64,000 nucleotides of DNA from Glossina fuscipes. Its lineage: Eukaryota > Arthropoda > Insecta > Diptera > Glossinidae. The stretch is from the NCBI RefSeq assembly GCF_014805625.2, contig NW_023998427.1, positions 2,360,092-2,424,091 on the forward strand, written 5' to 3'. The notes under the pieces are model-generated. The model did no database searches and was not told the origin of the DNA. It worked only from the letters and a program-made list of their open reading frames with translations. The translations under genes and the position numbers were made by a program. Below, piece after piece: positions 49,102-63,069 of this stretch; within the stretch, counting starts at the first letter, position 1; each line of letters starts with the position of its first letter.

Positions 49102-51829
49102 CTTATGTTAGTTTTTGATGTCATATTACTTTTTTTTATCTACATTATTGCTTTGTTGATTTATAATAAATTGCTTGCTTTTCCGATGGCATCTGAAACG
49201 ATCAACTAATTACCGCCACAAACGCGTATTTTTGGACTATTTTCACTTTATTACTAACGATATTTTGTATTTGGGACTTTCTGAGAAGAGTAGATAAATA
49301 AACGTTTAACTAGCTGATCAACATTCTGACATTAATGTGGATAATCCCGATTTCGGAAAAAATTACACTTTCTTAATTACATCCTTCAAATCGGAAACGA
49401 AACGATGCTCCATAATTTCGGATATATCCATACTCGTATGAAAGACTCCGAGGCGACGCGGGCCTTGAGCTTGTCGTCTAATTATTCACATAGGCATCTG
49501 TAGAGAAGGTCGGTAAACTTGACTTGAGTTCTTATTGGTGTAGGACAACTTAAGCAAATGAATGTTGGCCGATTGTCAGTGTCATTGCCGTCATTAAATC
49601 TTTCTCTGAGAAGTATAGCGCAGTCTTAATCTTTTGGTTTTTTTTTTTTTTTTTTTTGGTTTAAATCGGAACTGACTTTCTTTACGACTAATCAAGACAA
49701 TAGCATTCTTTGTAAGAAAGTGAAAACGGTTAAAGAGTACCCACTGCTGATTTGAGGTTCAAGCTGATTGGTAATATAGTGGGACATAGTGAAGCTAGTT
49801 GGAGTTAGAACTCATGTCAATGACTGCAAAAAAATTTAAGCTATGGTAAAAAGACAGGCTACCACGACCCCATATACTTTTAACCTATTAGCTTAAGCGA
49901 CAAAATCACGTTGCCATAAACATAAAATTGCTTTTAAAATTTATAGACAATAAACAAATAAATTTTCCTATAAAGACTTTTTAAAAGTGAAGTAAGGCGT
50001 GATACAGGGGACAAGCGTCAAGCACAATGACGTGACTACAAATTTCAAAATGCATTGAAAATTATGCCCCGTAGATTAGACATCAATATACACAGACAGA
50101 TAATATTGTTTTAGAAACGATATTGAATTGATCGATATAAAAAGTGGATCGACATTAATTAAGTCTTCGGTTGTGTTGCATTCACCCAAATAAATTTAAT
50201 GTACCCTAACGTACTATAAGGGTAAAAAAAATATTATCCTTCGGTTAAAATCATTTCATTGTTAGTCTTTAACATCTTCTTCAGAAGACGTTGTCTAACT
50301 ACGATGCATACCTGCAACAGCCAGCATAAGGCCTTGCAACAACCTTTATATAAAGTTATTCGTGCATCTTACTTTGATGAATAAATCTCTTAATAGAATA
50401 AATTCAATGCAAAGCTCTCTGCCATGTTTTGAGCTGTCTTTCATAAAAGAACGAGAAATTTCTAATTATCATTTTGTAACTACTTCAACCAATTGTTCAC
50501 CATATGACACAATCCCAGTTTCAATTTTAGCGGTAAGTATTCCTTTACATAAACTGGCAATGAGACACGCTTATAGAGCGAAACTAACTGGGACTCTGGA
50601 ATATACGAAAGAATATAACTTGGTGTTCTTCTGTGAGAAGAGAAAATCGGGCACGATCTAGGCCATACCATTGTTAACATGGAGTCGGCTAATAATGAAA
50701 GCTCTTAGGACGATAAGGGGTAGCCATAAGAACTATCTGACGTACGATGAAGAAATTCTTGCAATTTCTTGCTTCAGTTCGCCGTCTATCATGGGGAACT
50801 GATGTTTTTTTCAGTATGCTCGGTGATTTCATTTATTGTATTATGTTCGCATAAAGATCTCTACAAAAGTCTTAAACTCTTCAACTAAATTAAATTATAT
50901 TAATTCTGATCTGCATTCCCTTCGTCTTTAATTATTTTTATATTCATTCATTCTTCTCTGCCTGCATTCAGCCGAATTAAGCCACACTTTTTAGCTTAAA
51001 GGCTTAATCTGTGGCATTATGGAGCAAGATATCGATCAGCAGGAACGGCAAAGTTCAAAAATTTTGCAGTTCAAACTACACAAATTATAAAATATGTTTT
51101 CTCATTTTTTTTTTTTTTTCGGGCAGGATGTACCAAGAAGCGCACATATCTCTAAGTAATTACACACAAAAAAATTACTGCCACAAAGTACGGTTTACCT
51201 TAGTGAAATTGGAACGCGCGAACACCGCCTTAAGAGCCGCGAGTAAGCTTATGAACGGAACATATTTTTATTGCTCGTGCAAAAACTTTCGTCAATCAAC
51301 GGTAACGACATCAGTGGCTTCATCGAAAATTGACATGAGTGACAAAAGCTTATTCGCATTAATTTGTATCGCCATTATAGAAGACTACAATCATATTCGC
51401 CAAATAATTTGATAACATTCGTATGATCTTAATCATGAATTGTATTTTATTACATTGGTAGTGTAGCGAAATTCAAATTGCAGACTATAGCACCACAAAT
51501 CCAACCTGAGTCTTTCGTCTGAGAGACGGACGGCCTTAGCCGCAAACTGTACGATAATTGACTCTCTTCGCTTATTCTTGTGAGATTTGATCACAAAAAT
51601 TTTGAAAGGAGGAACGAGCTTGATGAGTATTCCTTGCGTGGACGTGAACGTGCTAGCCACCCAAAGCAAATATATATAAGTCCCCAACTTTTATCTTATT
51701 TATAAATCGATCAGACCATCGTTAACAGCGTTAACTTGCAAGCCATTGATAATGATATCTGAAGACTTTTGAGATTACATTCTGATCTATGCATTTTAAG
51801 TAAAATACGTTAAAAGAATATTTATAGGC

Positions 51830-52110
51830 TAGCACCTACCATTGAATGCCCTATACCATTTTGCTTAACGTAAGGACTTGATAGAAGGGCTTTTCAAGCT
51901 AACGCATTATACGTGAAGTGAAAGTAACAGTGTTCCGAACTGAACCATTTTTAATAGCGTTCGTCCTTCGGCCAAAGCACGTCGGTGTAACAAATTACAG
52001 CAAAATATGTGAAAATCTGCAGCCGATAAATTGATCACAGATTGATAGATATCAGACGGACAGATGGACTCACAGACAGATAAGCTTAAATCGTTTCAGA
52101 AAATCATTGT
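51830..52110 (+). repeat. Dispersed repeat R1
   Basis: Contains CCTACCATTGAATGCCCTAT, ACGCATTATACGTGAAGTGA, TTTTTAATAGCGTTCGTCC, TTCGGCCAAAGCACGTCGGT, CAGACGGACAGATGG and AGCTTAAATCGTTTCAGAAA. Confidence 0.75.
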
Positions 52111-52650
52111 GAATTGTTCGGTATAATGAAAAGTGTTTATAGCTTATGTGCTTCTACACGTTGTACACGATCTCGCATAAACTTCATATACCCTTGTACC
52201 ATAAATGGTGTACGGTGTAAATATATACATTTCAGTAGTCTTGTTCAAACTTTGAAAGCAGAAAACGTACGGACACACGAACCAATTGATTCGCTAATAC
52301 CAAATATATTTTTACCTTTGATAGAACCTTTGGAAGTCACAAAATAGATAACAAAGCTAAAATGTCTTTCTTTGTGCTAGCGATGCTAAAAATAACAAAA
52401 AAAAACATGTACATATATTTATTTAAAAAACAATTTTTGTTTTTTTATATACATATAGCTTTTTCTGGTTTGCTATGGGTTTAAGTCATTTAGCCACCGC
52501 GGATATTTTGCGAAAATTCGTTTGATTTTTAAATCTAAAATAAAATAGTATAAATACATACAGCAGTATTTGAATTGGTTCGATGCTGAGATTTTGGAGG
52601 AGGCGGACACAGCTGTGTTCCCTCAAAATATCAAGTTGACCAAACAAACA

Positions 52651-52681
<31 letters not shown>

Positions 52682-53610
52682 GGAAAAAAGGAAAACGCAT
52701 AGTTCTAAAGACAACGAAGCTTAATTTTGGCAAAGTAAATTTTGGTATGCGTGCTGCTACCTCGAACGCTGAGTATAATTGACGAATTAAATCGTAATGC
52801 ATTTCAGAGCAATAACGGCAGTGGAAAATAAACGCACCGCAGCAACTAGAGCGACCAAAAGTATCACTGCATATATATATGTTAACGGAAATTTATAAAT
52901 AAAGAAAGAAACGCATCATAACGAACTATACTTGCCTTAGGACGAATCTTGGATACCTACAGGTCGAGATAAATAATTTTTCTTTCGTATCGGTATAGCG
53001 ATTAGGCGAGCAAAAAAATCATTTGCCATCAGAGGATAGCTAACGTAAGTTATAGTTCGACTAAATTCAAAATATTAATTTTTCAATTCTTTGATTTTCT
53101 TATTTCCCTTGGCTATCGCAGTAAAGTGGCCATCTCTCTCTTTTACCAAGTTAAGTTTCAGTTTGTTTTGCCCCAAAATATTTCAATTTTAGAAATGATG
53201 TTAACAAATGAAAGCAAACAAGGGCAAAGCTGATCTAGGAAAGCAGGCGGAAGCCGTGAATTTTGTTTCTTGTTTTATTGAATGAAATGAAATTCAAACG
53301 AAATCCGGATAACTTTGTTCTGCACAGTTGCAGGTATTTAAAGTAAAAGCCAGAGAGAATCTAGTAATGCAAAGTGTAAATAAATTGTGGGGGAAAAAAA
53401 AAATGCTATAAAAATAAAACTCCATTGCGGATTTCAGCTGCAAAAAATTTTAAATAAAAATGTCTTCGAAACAAATGATTTTTAAAAATAACTTAAACAA
53501 CCGTTCGTGTTTTTTTTTTTTTTTTCTTATAAACAGTTTGTTGTGCAATACGAACAAAGGAAGCGACAGCATTAGCTGCTTACACAGAGACCTCACAAGA
53601 AACAGCAGCC

Positions 53611-53632
53611 ATAATAATAATAATAATAATAA
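53611..53632. repeat. ATA trinucleotide repeat
   Basis: About seven ATA units. Confidence 0.85.
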
Positions 53633-55890
53633 CAATGACCACTTTCTTCTGATATGACACATCTGAATTTATGTATAATTATTGCTTAAAAATGAAAAAA
53701 AGTGAATAAAATAAAAAATAAAAAAATAAAAAACACAACATTTTTGTTTGCATTTACGTGTGAAGACGTTGTTCCTCCATTAAAGGAAAACCTTTTTTTG
53801 AATTATTGCTAATGCGTATAACGTATATTTAATTTGGAAATTAATTAATAAAGGTTCCATTAGCTGTGTGTGTTGGGAAATTAATTAAGTACTAATTGAT
53901 AATTAAGTTCGAATTCTTTAACAGTTATGCGCAGCTTTTGGGCAGAATGCCTGGATTTAGTTTTTGCTTTACAGTAAATTGTGTTCGAACTTGTCGCGGG
54001 CTATTCAAATGAATTAAGTCGAATAATTCGCAGAATGAATGCATATATTTTTGACAAACATGAACATATCGAATCGATTTCGAATCATCCATCTATCCTC
54101 TGGAGTCGCGATTATCTTCTCCGTGCCTAATGCGACCAATGCGAAAATATGAACACTCTTTCTAAAATTCCGCATTAACACTTTACCGCCCGGTTGCGGA
54201 TCTATTTTTCTTTTGGACTGTCGCGCCGAACATCTGTGCTTTTCATATGCTCAGATAAAATTAGGCGTTTTCTCTTCTTATGATGATGTTAATGTCAAAT
54301 TATATTCACTTTATCTATTGTGATCTTTATACCTTACACCAATTGTAATGGTGTATTAAATTTGTGTAGGTGTGTGCAACACGCACAAGGATTTGACATT
54401 AACCTACCTTTTATTATATCGCTTGATTCCGAAAATGAGTTGATCTCGGGCTATCTGATCTAAAACAGCCGGGTATGAATAACGGTAGGGTGTTACACTT
54501 GTGGGTACGTGATCTCCGCTAGTGTTTTCACTTGTTATTAACTTAATATTTGTTTTTTATTTAAAGTATGATATCGTTCAAAACAGTCCATCTTTGTGTA
54601 GAGGAACATTTCAACAGTTTTGTAGGCAAAATATGTTCCCCTCGTGCCTGCAAAACTCTGCCTTGTCTTTGAGGCTTGATACTTGGATCGTTAGTCATTA
54701 TATGCATAGATTTTTGGACGGATTGGTAGACTGCCGCTAGGTAAACGCCAGGGATAAAAATCCGGTGAATAAGCTAACGGTCGGTTGGGTGAAGGGAAGA
54801 AATGTGTGCATGGTAGCACATATTAGCTAAACGTCTTCTCTGGCTATGTTTTTCTTAATAATTATTATTGAAAGTTTCGGAGGATATAATCGCTTTGCGA
54901 ATTTAAAACCGATTTCAATGCGTATGCAAGTGAAAGATATATTCCCATTTTGATCTGAAAGCAGAGCCGGTTATGAGTGTAAAACTGAATAAAAAACTCG
55001 ATCCTGTAGATAGACAGATTTTTTATAAGAATTATATACTTGTAGATATCAGACTTTTTTAAAATGAATATCGTATGACGGTGCATGAAATATATACTAG
55101 ATAGAGCTGTAAGAAAATATTAATGCGATCGAACGCGGTTTGTGCTGCTTTCTTTACTTAAGAGACACGCTTCTAAAATAAATTTATGATTAAGCTTTTT
55201 ACGCTTTTACGTTAATGATACAAAAAAAAAAAAAAAAAAAAAACGACTTTGGCAAATCGCATGTATCTCTTTTGATATAAAATTTCTCCGCGGCGATTAA
55301 TATCTTCAGTCAGTCAGTTTAAGCCGTTACGGAGAAAAATAAATGATTTTAATTAATCTAATTTTTTATATTTATATTATGCACATATACGTATATATAT
55401 ACAATTGTTTAAATGTTCGCTTAAGATTTAAAATTTATTTCTTTTCTTCTTTGTTGTTTTAATATGATTGATAGGCTTTTCATCGTATTTAAATTTCACT
55501 TTTTAGAACTTGTTTGGATTTGTATTGCGTTTCATTTTTAAATGAATGTCATTTAACTAATCCGGCTGCCATGATGGCCTAATGTCTGGTGGCGTTATAA
55601 CTAAACAAAAAATATTGCGCGTTTTGCTTATATGTGTGGGTATCTAGAGCTTACTGGATATTGATACTACTGTAACTAGATTTTATATATAACTGGGTAG
55701 TATGTAAACGAAGCCTCACCTCAAATATATTCTCTAAATTCTTTCGATTATAAAAATAGTAGTCATTTAATTCTTCATCTGTTCCTCTCTTAAGCGATTT
55801 TTATGAAATATTCTTTTTTCTTATTTTTTTTTGGTTTTAATATATGACCTTCTCTCCAGTATTGTAATTTAGCTGTATTAGTTATATAAG

Positions 55891-55916
55891 AGAAGAGAGA
55901 GAGAGAGAGAGAGAGA
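55891..55916. repeat. GA microsatellite
   Basis: About thirteen AG units. Confidence 0.9.
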
Positions 55917-57301
55917 TGATTAAGCGGAATCTCTCATTTCCTATCCGGTCTTTTTCTTCTTTTAATAGCTAAAATGGTTCCGAACCGTGTATCTGTCTAT
56001 TATTGACTGTCAAAGCCCAAGCAACATGAACAAGTGTAAGCCGTGCAAATGAACTTTGAACACTAGTTTTAACTGCTGCGAGGGCAGATATGCACATATA
56101 TGTTGGGCTACAAACTCCTCCCCTGATTGTGGATTATCCTCAAGGCTTGTCACCTATTGATTACCCTTTTTCCTTGAAATTGATGCAATCGTATTTAGCA
56201 GATTAGAAGCGGAAACGAATCAATGACTATTTCGCCTCGAAACCACGTAATTTCTATCGTGAAAGCATGCATAAGGTACCTGATGACGGGCAATTGGTGG
56301 CTATGATTATTAATTGATCATTAATTAATCTTGATAACGAGTACGTTTTAATTAAAGTTGAACTTTATCAAAAACCGGAAAGAACTGTGTTGACACACCT
56401 AACATGTTATACCATATGGCGGCAAGCGGATTTCTGTGATTTACAAGCAAAACAATCAAATTAGTATACGCCCCTTTTCCCAATGGTTAATAAAAGTGTA
56501 ATTAAATAATTGAGTTTAGGCTTCGCATGTAAGTGTAGTTAAGTCTTTTAACTAGTAATTTGGAAAATTATATGAATATGTATTGTATGCTGCGCTCGTG
56601 TCTATATGGCTTCTTTGCACACATATGAATATGAGAAGTGCGTGTGCGTGTGCGTGTGCTATGGGATTTCTTTTTTTATTATTGTATTATGGCAGGAAGT
56701 TACAAACAAAAAGAAAAACTTAATATAGCTTTATTTATTGGTAGCTGTAGGCAACACTTTCAACACTAATCTTAAACAAGTTTTCTGGCTATCATTGTAT
56801 ACCTAGTTCTTGTAGTTATTTCCTTTGTAGGTTTGTATTATTATTTTTCTTTTTTTTTGTTCGTTTCATAAAATTCTTATGCATGCTGTGCATAATTAAG
56901 AAGCTATCAAGGCAGCAGAAGCGCAAACTTACGTGTTTGTATTAATACATAAGCATATCCACAGACATGTTATTTAACTTGAATAGAATACTTTTGATGG
57001 ATGTTACTTGGAACTTAAACGGGGCTAATGTATAGGAGCTTCACTACACCAGTTCTTATTCGCAGTAGCTGATAGTAGAGCATAACCGAAGATTCTCTCA
57101 ACTACATATTAATTCATAAACCCGAAAATTTTTAGAATCTATATAATCATGTTCAGAATGACTATGCGTTTGTGATGGGTTTCTTACAGAAAGCTGAAAT
57201 GATCGGATATGTACAGAGGAAATTTAAAAAGGACCTCATTCTATCCATAAGAATTTTCTTTACAAGAGATCAAATATTATGCTTGCATGAATTATTTTCA
57301 A

Positions 57302-57335
57302 GGGAATCATAGGATAGGGAATCATGGGATAGGGG
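57302..57335. repeat. 15-bp tandem duplication
   Basis: GGGAATCATAGGATA followed by GGGAATCATGGGATA and GGGG. Confidence 0.85.
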
Positions 57336-57424
57336 ATAGATAAAATCATACGAACTACAAGTTCTGTGTACTCCCTATAGGCGCGGTAAAATATATAAAC
57401 ATGACCTTTATTTCTGACTTGGAA

Positions 57425-57910
57425 AAAATTCAATCTACGGCCTAAGGCAATGCTCCAACATAACCCCATAATTGAAAGCCTACTAGATTTATATCACGAG
57501 AGCTTTGCGGCAAGCTTATATAAGAATTTTTGGGGATTACATGGCCGCTGAAATTTTTTCGTAATAAATAATTTATGCCACGAGATGTCTGGCAGTTTGG
57601 AACATTTTGTTTAAGCCACATCTCGTCCAAATCGAAGTCCCCTAATTCGTGCCATAAAAAATCAATTGTAATGCTTCTGTAGAGTTCTAGATCTATGGTT
57701 ACGACAATGACACTTTCATATTCAAAATGTTGAGAATGACCCTTTCAGCCCAAAAACCGAATCCAAAGGTTATTACAGTACACGTAAATATCCTTTAGAA
57801 ATATATTGCTGTGTTTCCCTTTTGCACCAAAGTAATAAAAATCTATATTTGCGAAGCCATTTACCGAATTGTGATCTTCACCCACATGCACGTAACGTAG
57901 CCGGGTTCAA
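57425..57910 (-). mobile_element. Tc1/mariner-superfamily transposase relic (second copy of 19.7-kb type)
   Basis: The minus strand reads, 5' to 3', FGFWAERVI (usual form LWAGGVIGPYFF), then VTIDLELYRSITIDFLWHEL, DFDLDEMWLKQNVPNCQTSR, GINYLLRKNFSGHVIPKNSY and SLPQSSRDINLVGFQLWGYV. These match VTVNG-RYR-M-TDFLWPEL, D-DDMWFQQDGATCHTAR, -LLRE-FPGRVISRNGD and WPPRSCDLTPLDFFLWGYV. The second catalytic Asp (QQDGA) is Asn, and the third (PLDFF) is replaced by Gly, so the transposase is dead. The frame from 57442 to 57700 is nonetheless almost open. Confidence 0.75.
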
Positions 57911-59229
57911 TGTTTTCGCACTAAGTTTCAACAATTATCGTGGGCTCCACAACTGTGTACGAACTTGCTGTCTACAAATATTAGCAAAGTCCAGATAATA
58001 TATTGAAAGGCAAATTGATCCATATCTCAATCAGAAGTGCGTGTTGCTTATGTTTACTTTTGGAAGCCCAAAATGCATGATCCTAAACAGATCCTATGTA
58101 TATGTGAAAAGTGTGTGATGTTCGTTTTAAAAATTTACCTTAAGTAATATCCGCCTTAAGTAAGATTCACCTAAAACGGAGCGAGCATCATTTTCTTGGA
58201 TTTATTAAATAAGCCGTACACACACATAATTACCTTCAATTGCATAAATGCTAATGTGAAAAATGCCGATTTAATGTTTTCAGTTTTTTTTATAGCGAAT
58301 GCGTCTTCAAACCAATAATTTCTTAAGCTTTTGAATTTTATTTTTGGTTTGATATTTTTCTTCTTTTTTCACCGTTTTTTTTTTCGTAATTATGCTGAGC
58401 TCTTGCATTGTCAGCTTGTGTAATTCTTAAATGTGTACCCCTCCCCTCCGTCTTTCACTCTTTCTCGTCACGAAACCGTTAGTCTTTGAAAAACCCCTCA
58501 ATTATATATCTATGTGTGCATGTTTTGACATTTGTATCGGTCTTAATAATCGATGTACATATCTTATTAGATATGTAATCGTAACAAATAAGCTTAACTA
58601 ATTGAAATCGTATTAAGAAGAAAATGTTCAAATTTAATGTCTTTTTGACTGAGTGTAAAATTGCCAGTGTTACTATATTATGGCACATTTTGATTTATAT
58701 AAATAAAAAAAAAAAAAAATGATAAACTTAACGAGGAGAAAAAAAAATTGTATTTGACTTAGGTCGAACTTTGTAATACCTATTTTATGCGAGTTTTGTT
58801 GTTGTTGTCTTTCAATGAATAAATTTCACGACTTCTACGGTAAATCTACTGCATTTGCCGCATGAGCTATGCAAATAAGCGTTAGGTACGCACTTGGTAT
58901 GTATGAATAGTTAATTCGAGCAGAGCCTGAAATCGACATCGAGCTTAGACATAAATTTAATTTTCTTACAAGGGACAGGCTATGTTTAAGGGTCAGTTAA
59001 TGTATGTGGACAGATTTGACACATTGTTTACTCTCGGATTCGTAACCCGTTCGGGAATGTTTGTGGCTATCTTATTTGTGACGACGAAGGTGATCAAAAT
59101 GATCCCTTCTGGTATATGTAGATATATGAAGCAGAAACGTGCGAAACTTCAGTAGTGCTAGTGTTAAAATTCTGTTATATATATGTGTAGCATGTGACTC
59201 GCTTTAGTTCAGTTTTGATTTCAATTTGT

Positions 59230-59710
59230 CAAAACTGTAACAAGTGCGAGAGGAGTATATTCGGCTGTGGCCGAGTCTTTCAAGGCAACCACACTTCATC
59301 ATATGAGAAACTAAAAAAGAAAATTGAAATTTTTTATGCCTTCTCTTTTTGTTCATTATTGTAGTATTGGATCCCATAGGGAGTATATAATATATAGAAA
59401 TGTGTATCGTTTTATCACTGTAAAAAAACAAGTTTTTTTTTTGCTTTTAAAAGCAGAGTTCAGCTTATGTTGTTGTGTAGGTCTGCTCCTTGCCCGATTT
59501 GCCGTATTTTCAACACCAATCTACTCACAATCACATCCAGAATTTTTGCTTCATTTGAAGGCGATATTTTAATCTTTACGAGTGAAGTGACGGACAGATA
59601 AATGTTTCTGGATCGATTCAGAATTTCATACTGACCTAAGGCATATATGCTTTGTAACGTATCTGCAGCTTTCTTTTGTTGGTGCAAGAGTTTTGCTAAA
59701 ATAAATATAT
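59230..59710 (+). repeat. Dispersed repeat R2, internally deleted copy
   Basis: Opens ATATTCGGCTGTGGCCGAGT and closes with GACGGACAGATAAATGTTTC, GATCGATTCAGAATTTCATA and GCTTTGTAACGTATCTG, matching both ends of the other R2 copies while the middle is shortened. Confidence 0.6.
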
Positions 59711-62700
59711 ATATCCTCACGTCTTAGATAGTTTTCAAATTAAGCCGTACTTCCGATTTGCATAAGCGAATAGAAACAGCAAGACGAAGATAAAAAAGTT
59801 GGTTTGGAAGTATTTGCTGACGAGGGAGGGAAATGTAAGCTTGTATAGAAGATTGTATAAAATTTTAGGAAGAAACATGAATTAAATTTCAAAATACTTT
59901 CCAATCTATGTTTCCTTAGGCTTAACATATCATTTTAATCGTTTTTCCAATTCATTTGCGTCATATATAAATGGTATTCAAGTTAAGCCACACGAAGGAT
60001 TGTCTATCCTGTCCTGACGAAAAATGATTTTTTTCGGGCACACGGTACAGTTTACCTCCTTAATTTTTCGCTCAACGAAACTGAGGGTTTGAATAACAAT
60101 TAATGTACAATTAATGTTTTGCTAGCTTAGCAGTAATCAATTTAAAATTAATTTCTCCTCTTGACGTCTTGACATGTTATTCCTCTTTCAAATTTTTGAT
60201 CATTTTGAAGTGAAACTTTTGGGTACTATCCATTTGGTGGGTTGTTGCCGCAATTTTTAATTATATTAATACGATTCCACTCTACCATCATCAATGCATC
60301 ATTAATTCATTGAAGCGTTTGAGCAAAAAAATGAACGATAAGAAATTTGGATCACATAGGCATAATTTTTTTTGGACCCCAATAGGCGATATCACGAAAC
60401 GCAAACTCTTATATGGGGAGAAAGTCTAGCCAATATGCGAGCTTCATGAAAATTATGACTTTGCATAAAAATAATGTGTACTTTTTGGCGTATTATTACC
60501 AAAACGAGTGAATAACTCTATCAGGCGAACTGGAGTCGGGTAAGTAAAGGTCCGCGTTGCCCGACCATAATGTTCTTACTTGTTTTTACGTTAAATTGCT
60601 ATGAAATGTTAGATGCTTTTGCAATGTAACAACGGCTACATGAAAGGGGTCTCAATGGATTGGCCTAAACGCTTTACATTTTTGATATCAGTCTGCTACG
60701 CTTTAATACTATTAACCAGTCATTTTTGCATTTTGTGCATGTTACATATATCCTTATACACTTAATATATCTTGTATAAAAGAGATAACAATTTCTTAGG
60801 AGAGTACTTCCTAGTATCATAAAAATTCATATGGATTCGAAACTATATTTATAGCTTGAACAAAGTACATCAGTTCTCAAGGAATTTCGTTGAACTCTTT
60901 TAAGTTTTTGATTTATGGTATACATATATTTATGTTTGTATATGCTCACATCCAGGTAAAATTTTACTTGTTCTTTTTTCAGTGAAGCATGAAAGTACGC
61001 ATGTCTATGCAATTTTTAAAATCAGAAAAACCCAGGTAGGGGTGAGTGAATGTTGATGCGATTACTCCCTCCTCACAATTAATAAATTTTACATTTTAAG
61101 GGTTTAACTCGCTTGTTAACTCGTCAATATTTCAGGCAAGAAAACCGAGAGTGCAGAAAGGCTTTGTAAGCGAAGAAATGGAAAATGGTTCGATTATTTC
61201 TTATTGAGTGCGTACCTCCTGATATTTTCGGGGGTTTTTAGCTTCTTTGAGGATGCATTGTCGACTCTTTCGCCTTTTTTAAATTGAAGTATGCCGTTGC
61301 AGTGTATAAAGGGTGTCAGGTTTTAATCGCGCATCATAGATTTTATATTTCCCGTAACGTGATAAAACGTGAAAGTCGTTCAGGGGGTATAGAAAGCTTC
61401 AACGTATAGAAATGACAAAATGGCAATCGAAAAAAATCGCCAAAAAAGGAACGAATGTTCTTCTATTAAATGTTTGTAATTTGTTAAAATTTTCTCAACA
61501 AAAGATAACATTAATGACATTGCGCTTACAATCTTTACAATGCGTATAGAGATTATGTTTAGGTTTTCGGTGTGTCTCAAACAGAAAGATTCAACAAAGA
61601 GTAATAACGGCGATAATAAAAAACTATTAAATCTCCACTTACAACTTTTAACGCACACACAGCGGGACACACAGCAAGGGGTATAGGCATAAAGCTGCCT
61701 AATGTTGTTGTAACACACACGATCACAATAACATAAAACGGCTACTTTTATAACTACTACTGTTCAGGTAAAGGAATTATAGTAAGTAAGGTTAAATAGT
61801 TGACGGTGTTCTGTTACAACAAGTGTGACCATGACGAACTGTAATGGAGTTTGTTTAACCTGCTGATATAATCTGTGGATTTCTGATATCATGCAAAATA
61901 AAATTTTCAAACTTATTCATAAAAGAATGAATATACAATGCCTGGATGGATATAGTTCTATGTAGAGATAAAATATTTTCGATGTTTTTTTTTTTTTTTT
62001 TTTTTGCTTCTCAGAAAATGTATGTGAGAAATTGCGAATCTGACGGAAGCAACTGATGCTTTTGTCCACATTTTTTAAAAAAGCATTGTAAATAAATAAA
62101 AAAAAGTTTTCACATTTTATGTGCGGCTTATGACGAACTGTTAATAATACTTAGAGTACTTAAGTCAATTATGTAAAGATTGGAAAGGTATTTTATTAAA
62201 TTAGCTATGTGTCAGTTAAAAGGGAAAAGGGGACCAGCCTTTTATGTTGGGAAATATAGAATTGCGAGACAAGCAATCCCTCTATTTATTAAATATTTGA
62301 AAAGAGCTTTTGCTTTAGGCCTAAGGTCGGTTGGATTGGACAATTAACTAAAATGCTTTTCTTGAAAAGCGAAACTTCTCTCGAAGACGCTTGTGGAGTA
62401 GGAAGGGCAAATATATAAATCTGCGCATCCCTTGCTGCCCACACACTTGTGGCAAACACGCAACCACTTATAGCAACTGCAAGCCTGAAGTCAATAAAAA
62501 GTCAGAAACAGCTGTTGGGAGAAAAACAAGTTCACAAATTTTAAGATACGCCTTCTTATTTCGTTTGTGCATGTCTAGAGACGGATCGGATTTGTGACAT
62601 TAAGTGTGACATTGAGGATATCAATCGGAAAGAGAGATACTGTCAAACAGTCCTAAAAACAAAAACTCTGAGCCATACGATTCCTTTAATGGGGCGTCTC

Positions 62701-63065
62701 AAAAGGAAGCTCGAATCTTTTGTAGATCTAGTGAAAATGTTTTTACTTTTCAAGTAATCTTTTAAAACTTATATCTATGATATATATAAGTATTAAAATT
62801 ATGGATTATTCTCGGTGCTCGTTGACCCTTCACTTCAATGTTACTTGGATTATAGGTAGACAGATATCATGATAAATGAGATAAACATTAAGGTGCACGA
62901 CTTAATAATTGCGTCAATATAGATTACAAATCGTATACCGAATAAGAAATTAAATATTTATCTAAACTAAGTAATCTGCAGTTAGTTTTATTTTTAAAAA
63001 ACTTGATCAGTTGATCGCAGATAATAGCCAACCAATACCGATCTGAAATTGGTATGAATCAGAGT

Positions 63066-63069
<4 letters not shown>

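Noticed and set aside
51011..51412. 133-codon plus-strand open frame
   Set aside because: No recognisable domain; it passes through a T-run encoding Phe residues and sits in an intron on the antisense strand. Probably chance.
58840..58880. Minus-strand CGKC-like sequence as a possible laminin-EGF 1 exon
   Set aside because: Only two cysteines and no NGHAS-type context; flanking splice signals do not define an exon.
61380..61718. 112-codon minus-strand open frame with hydrophobic segments
   Set aside because: The hydrophobicity follows from AT-rich codons; no signal-peptide or family pattern, and no intron-exon context.
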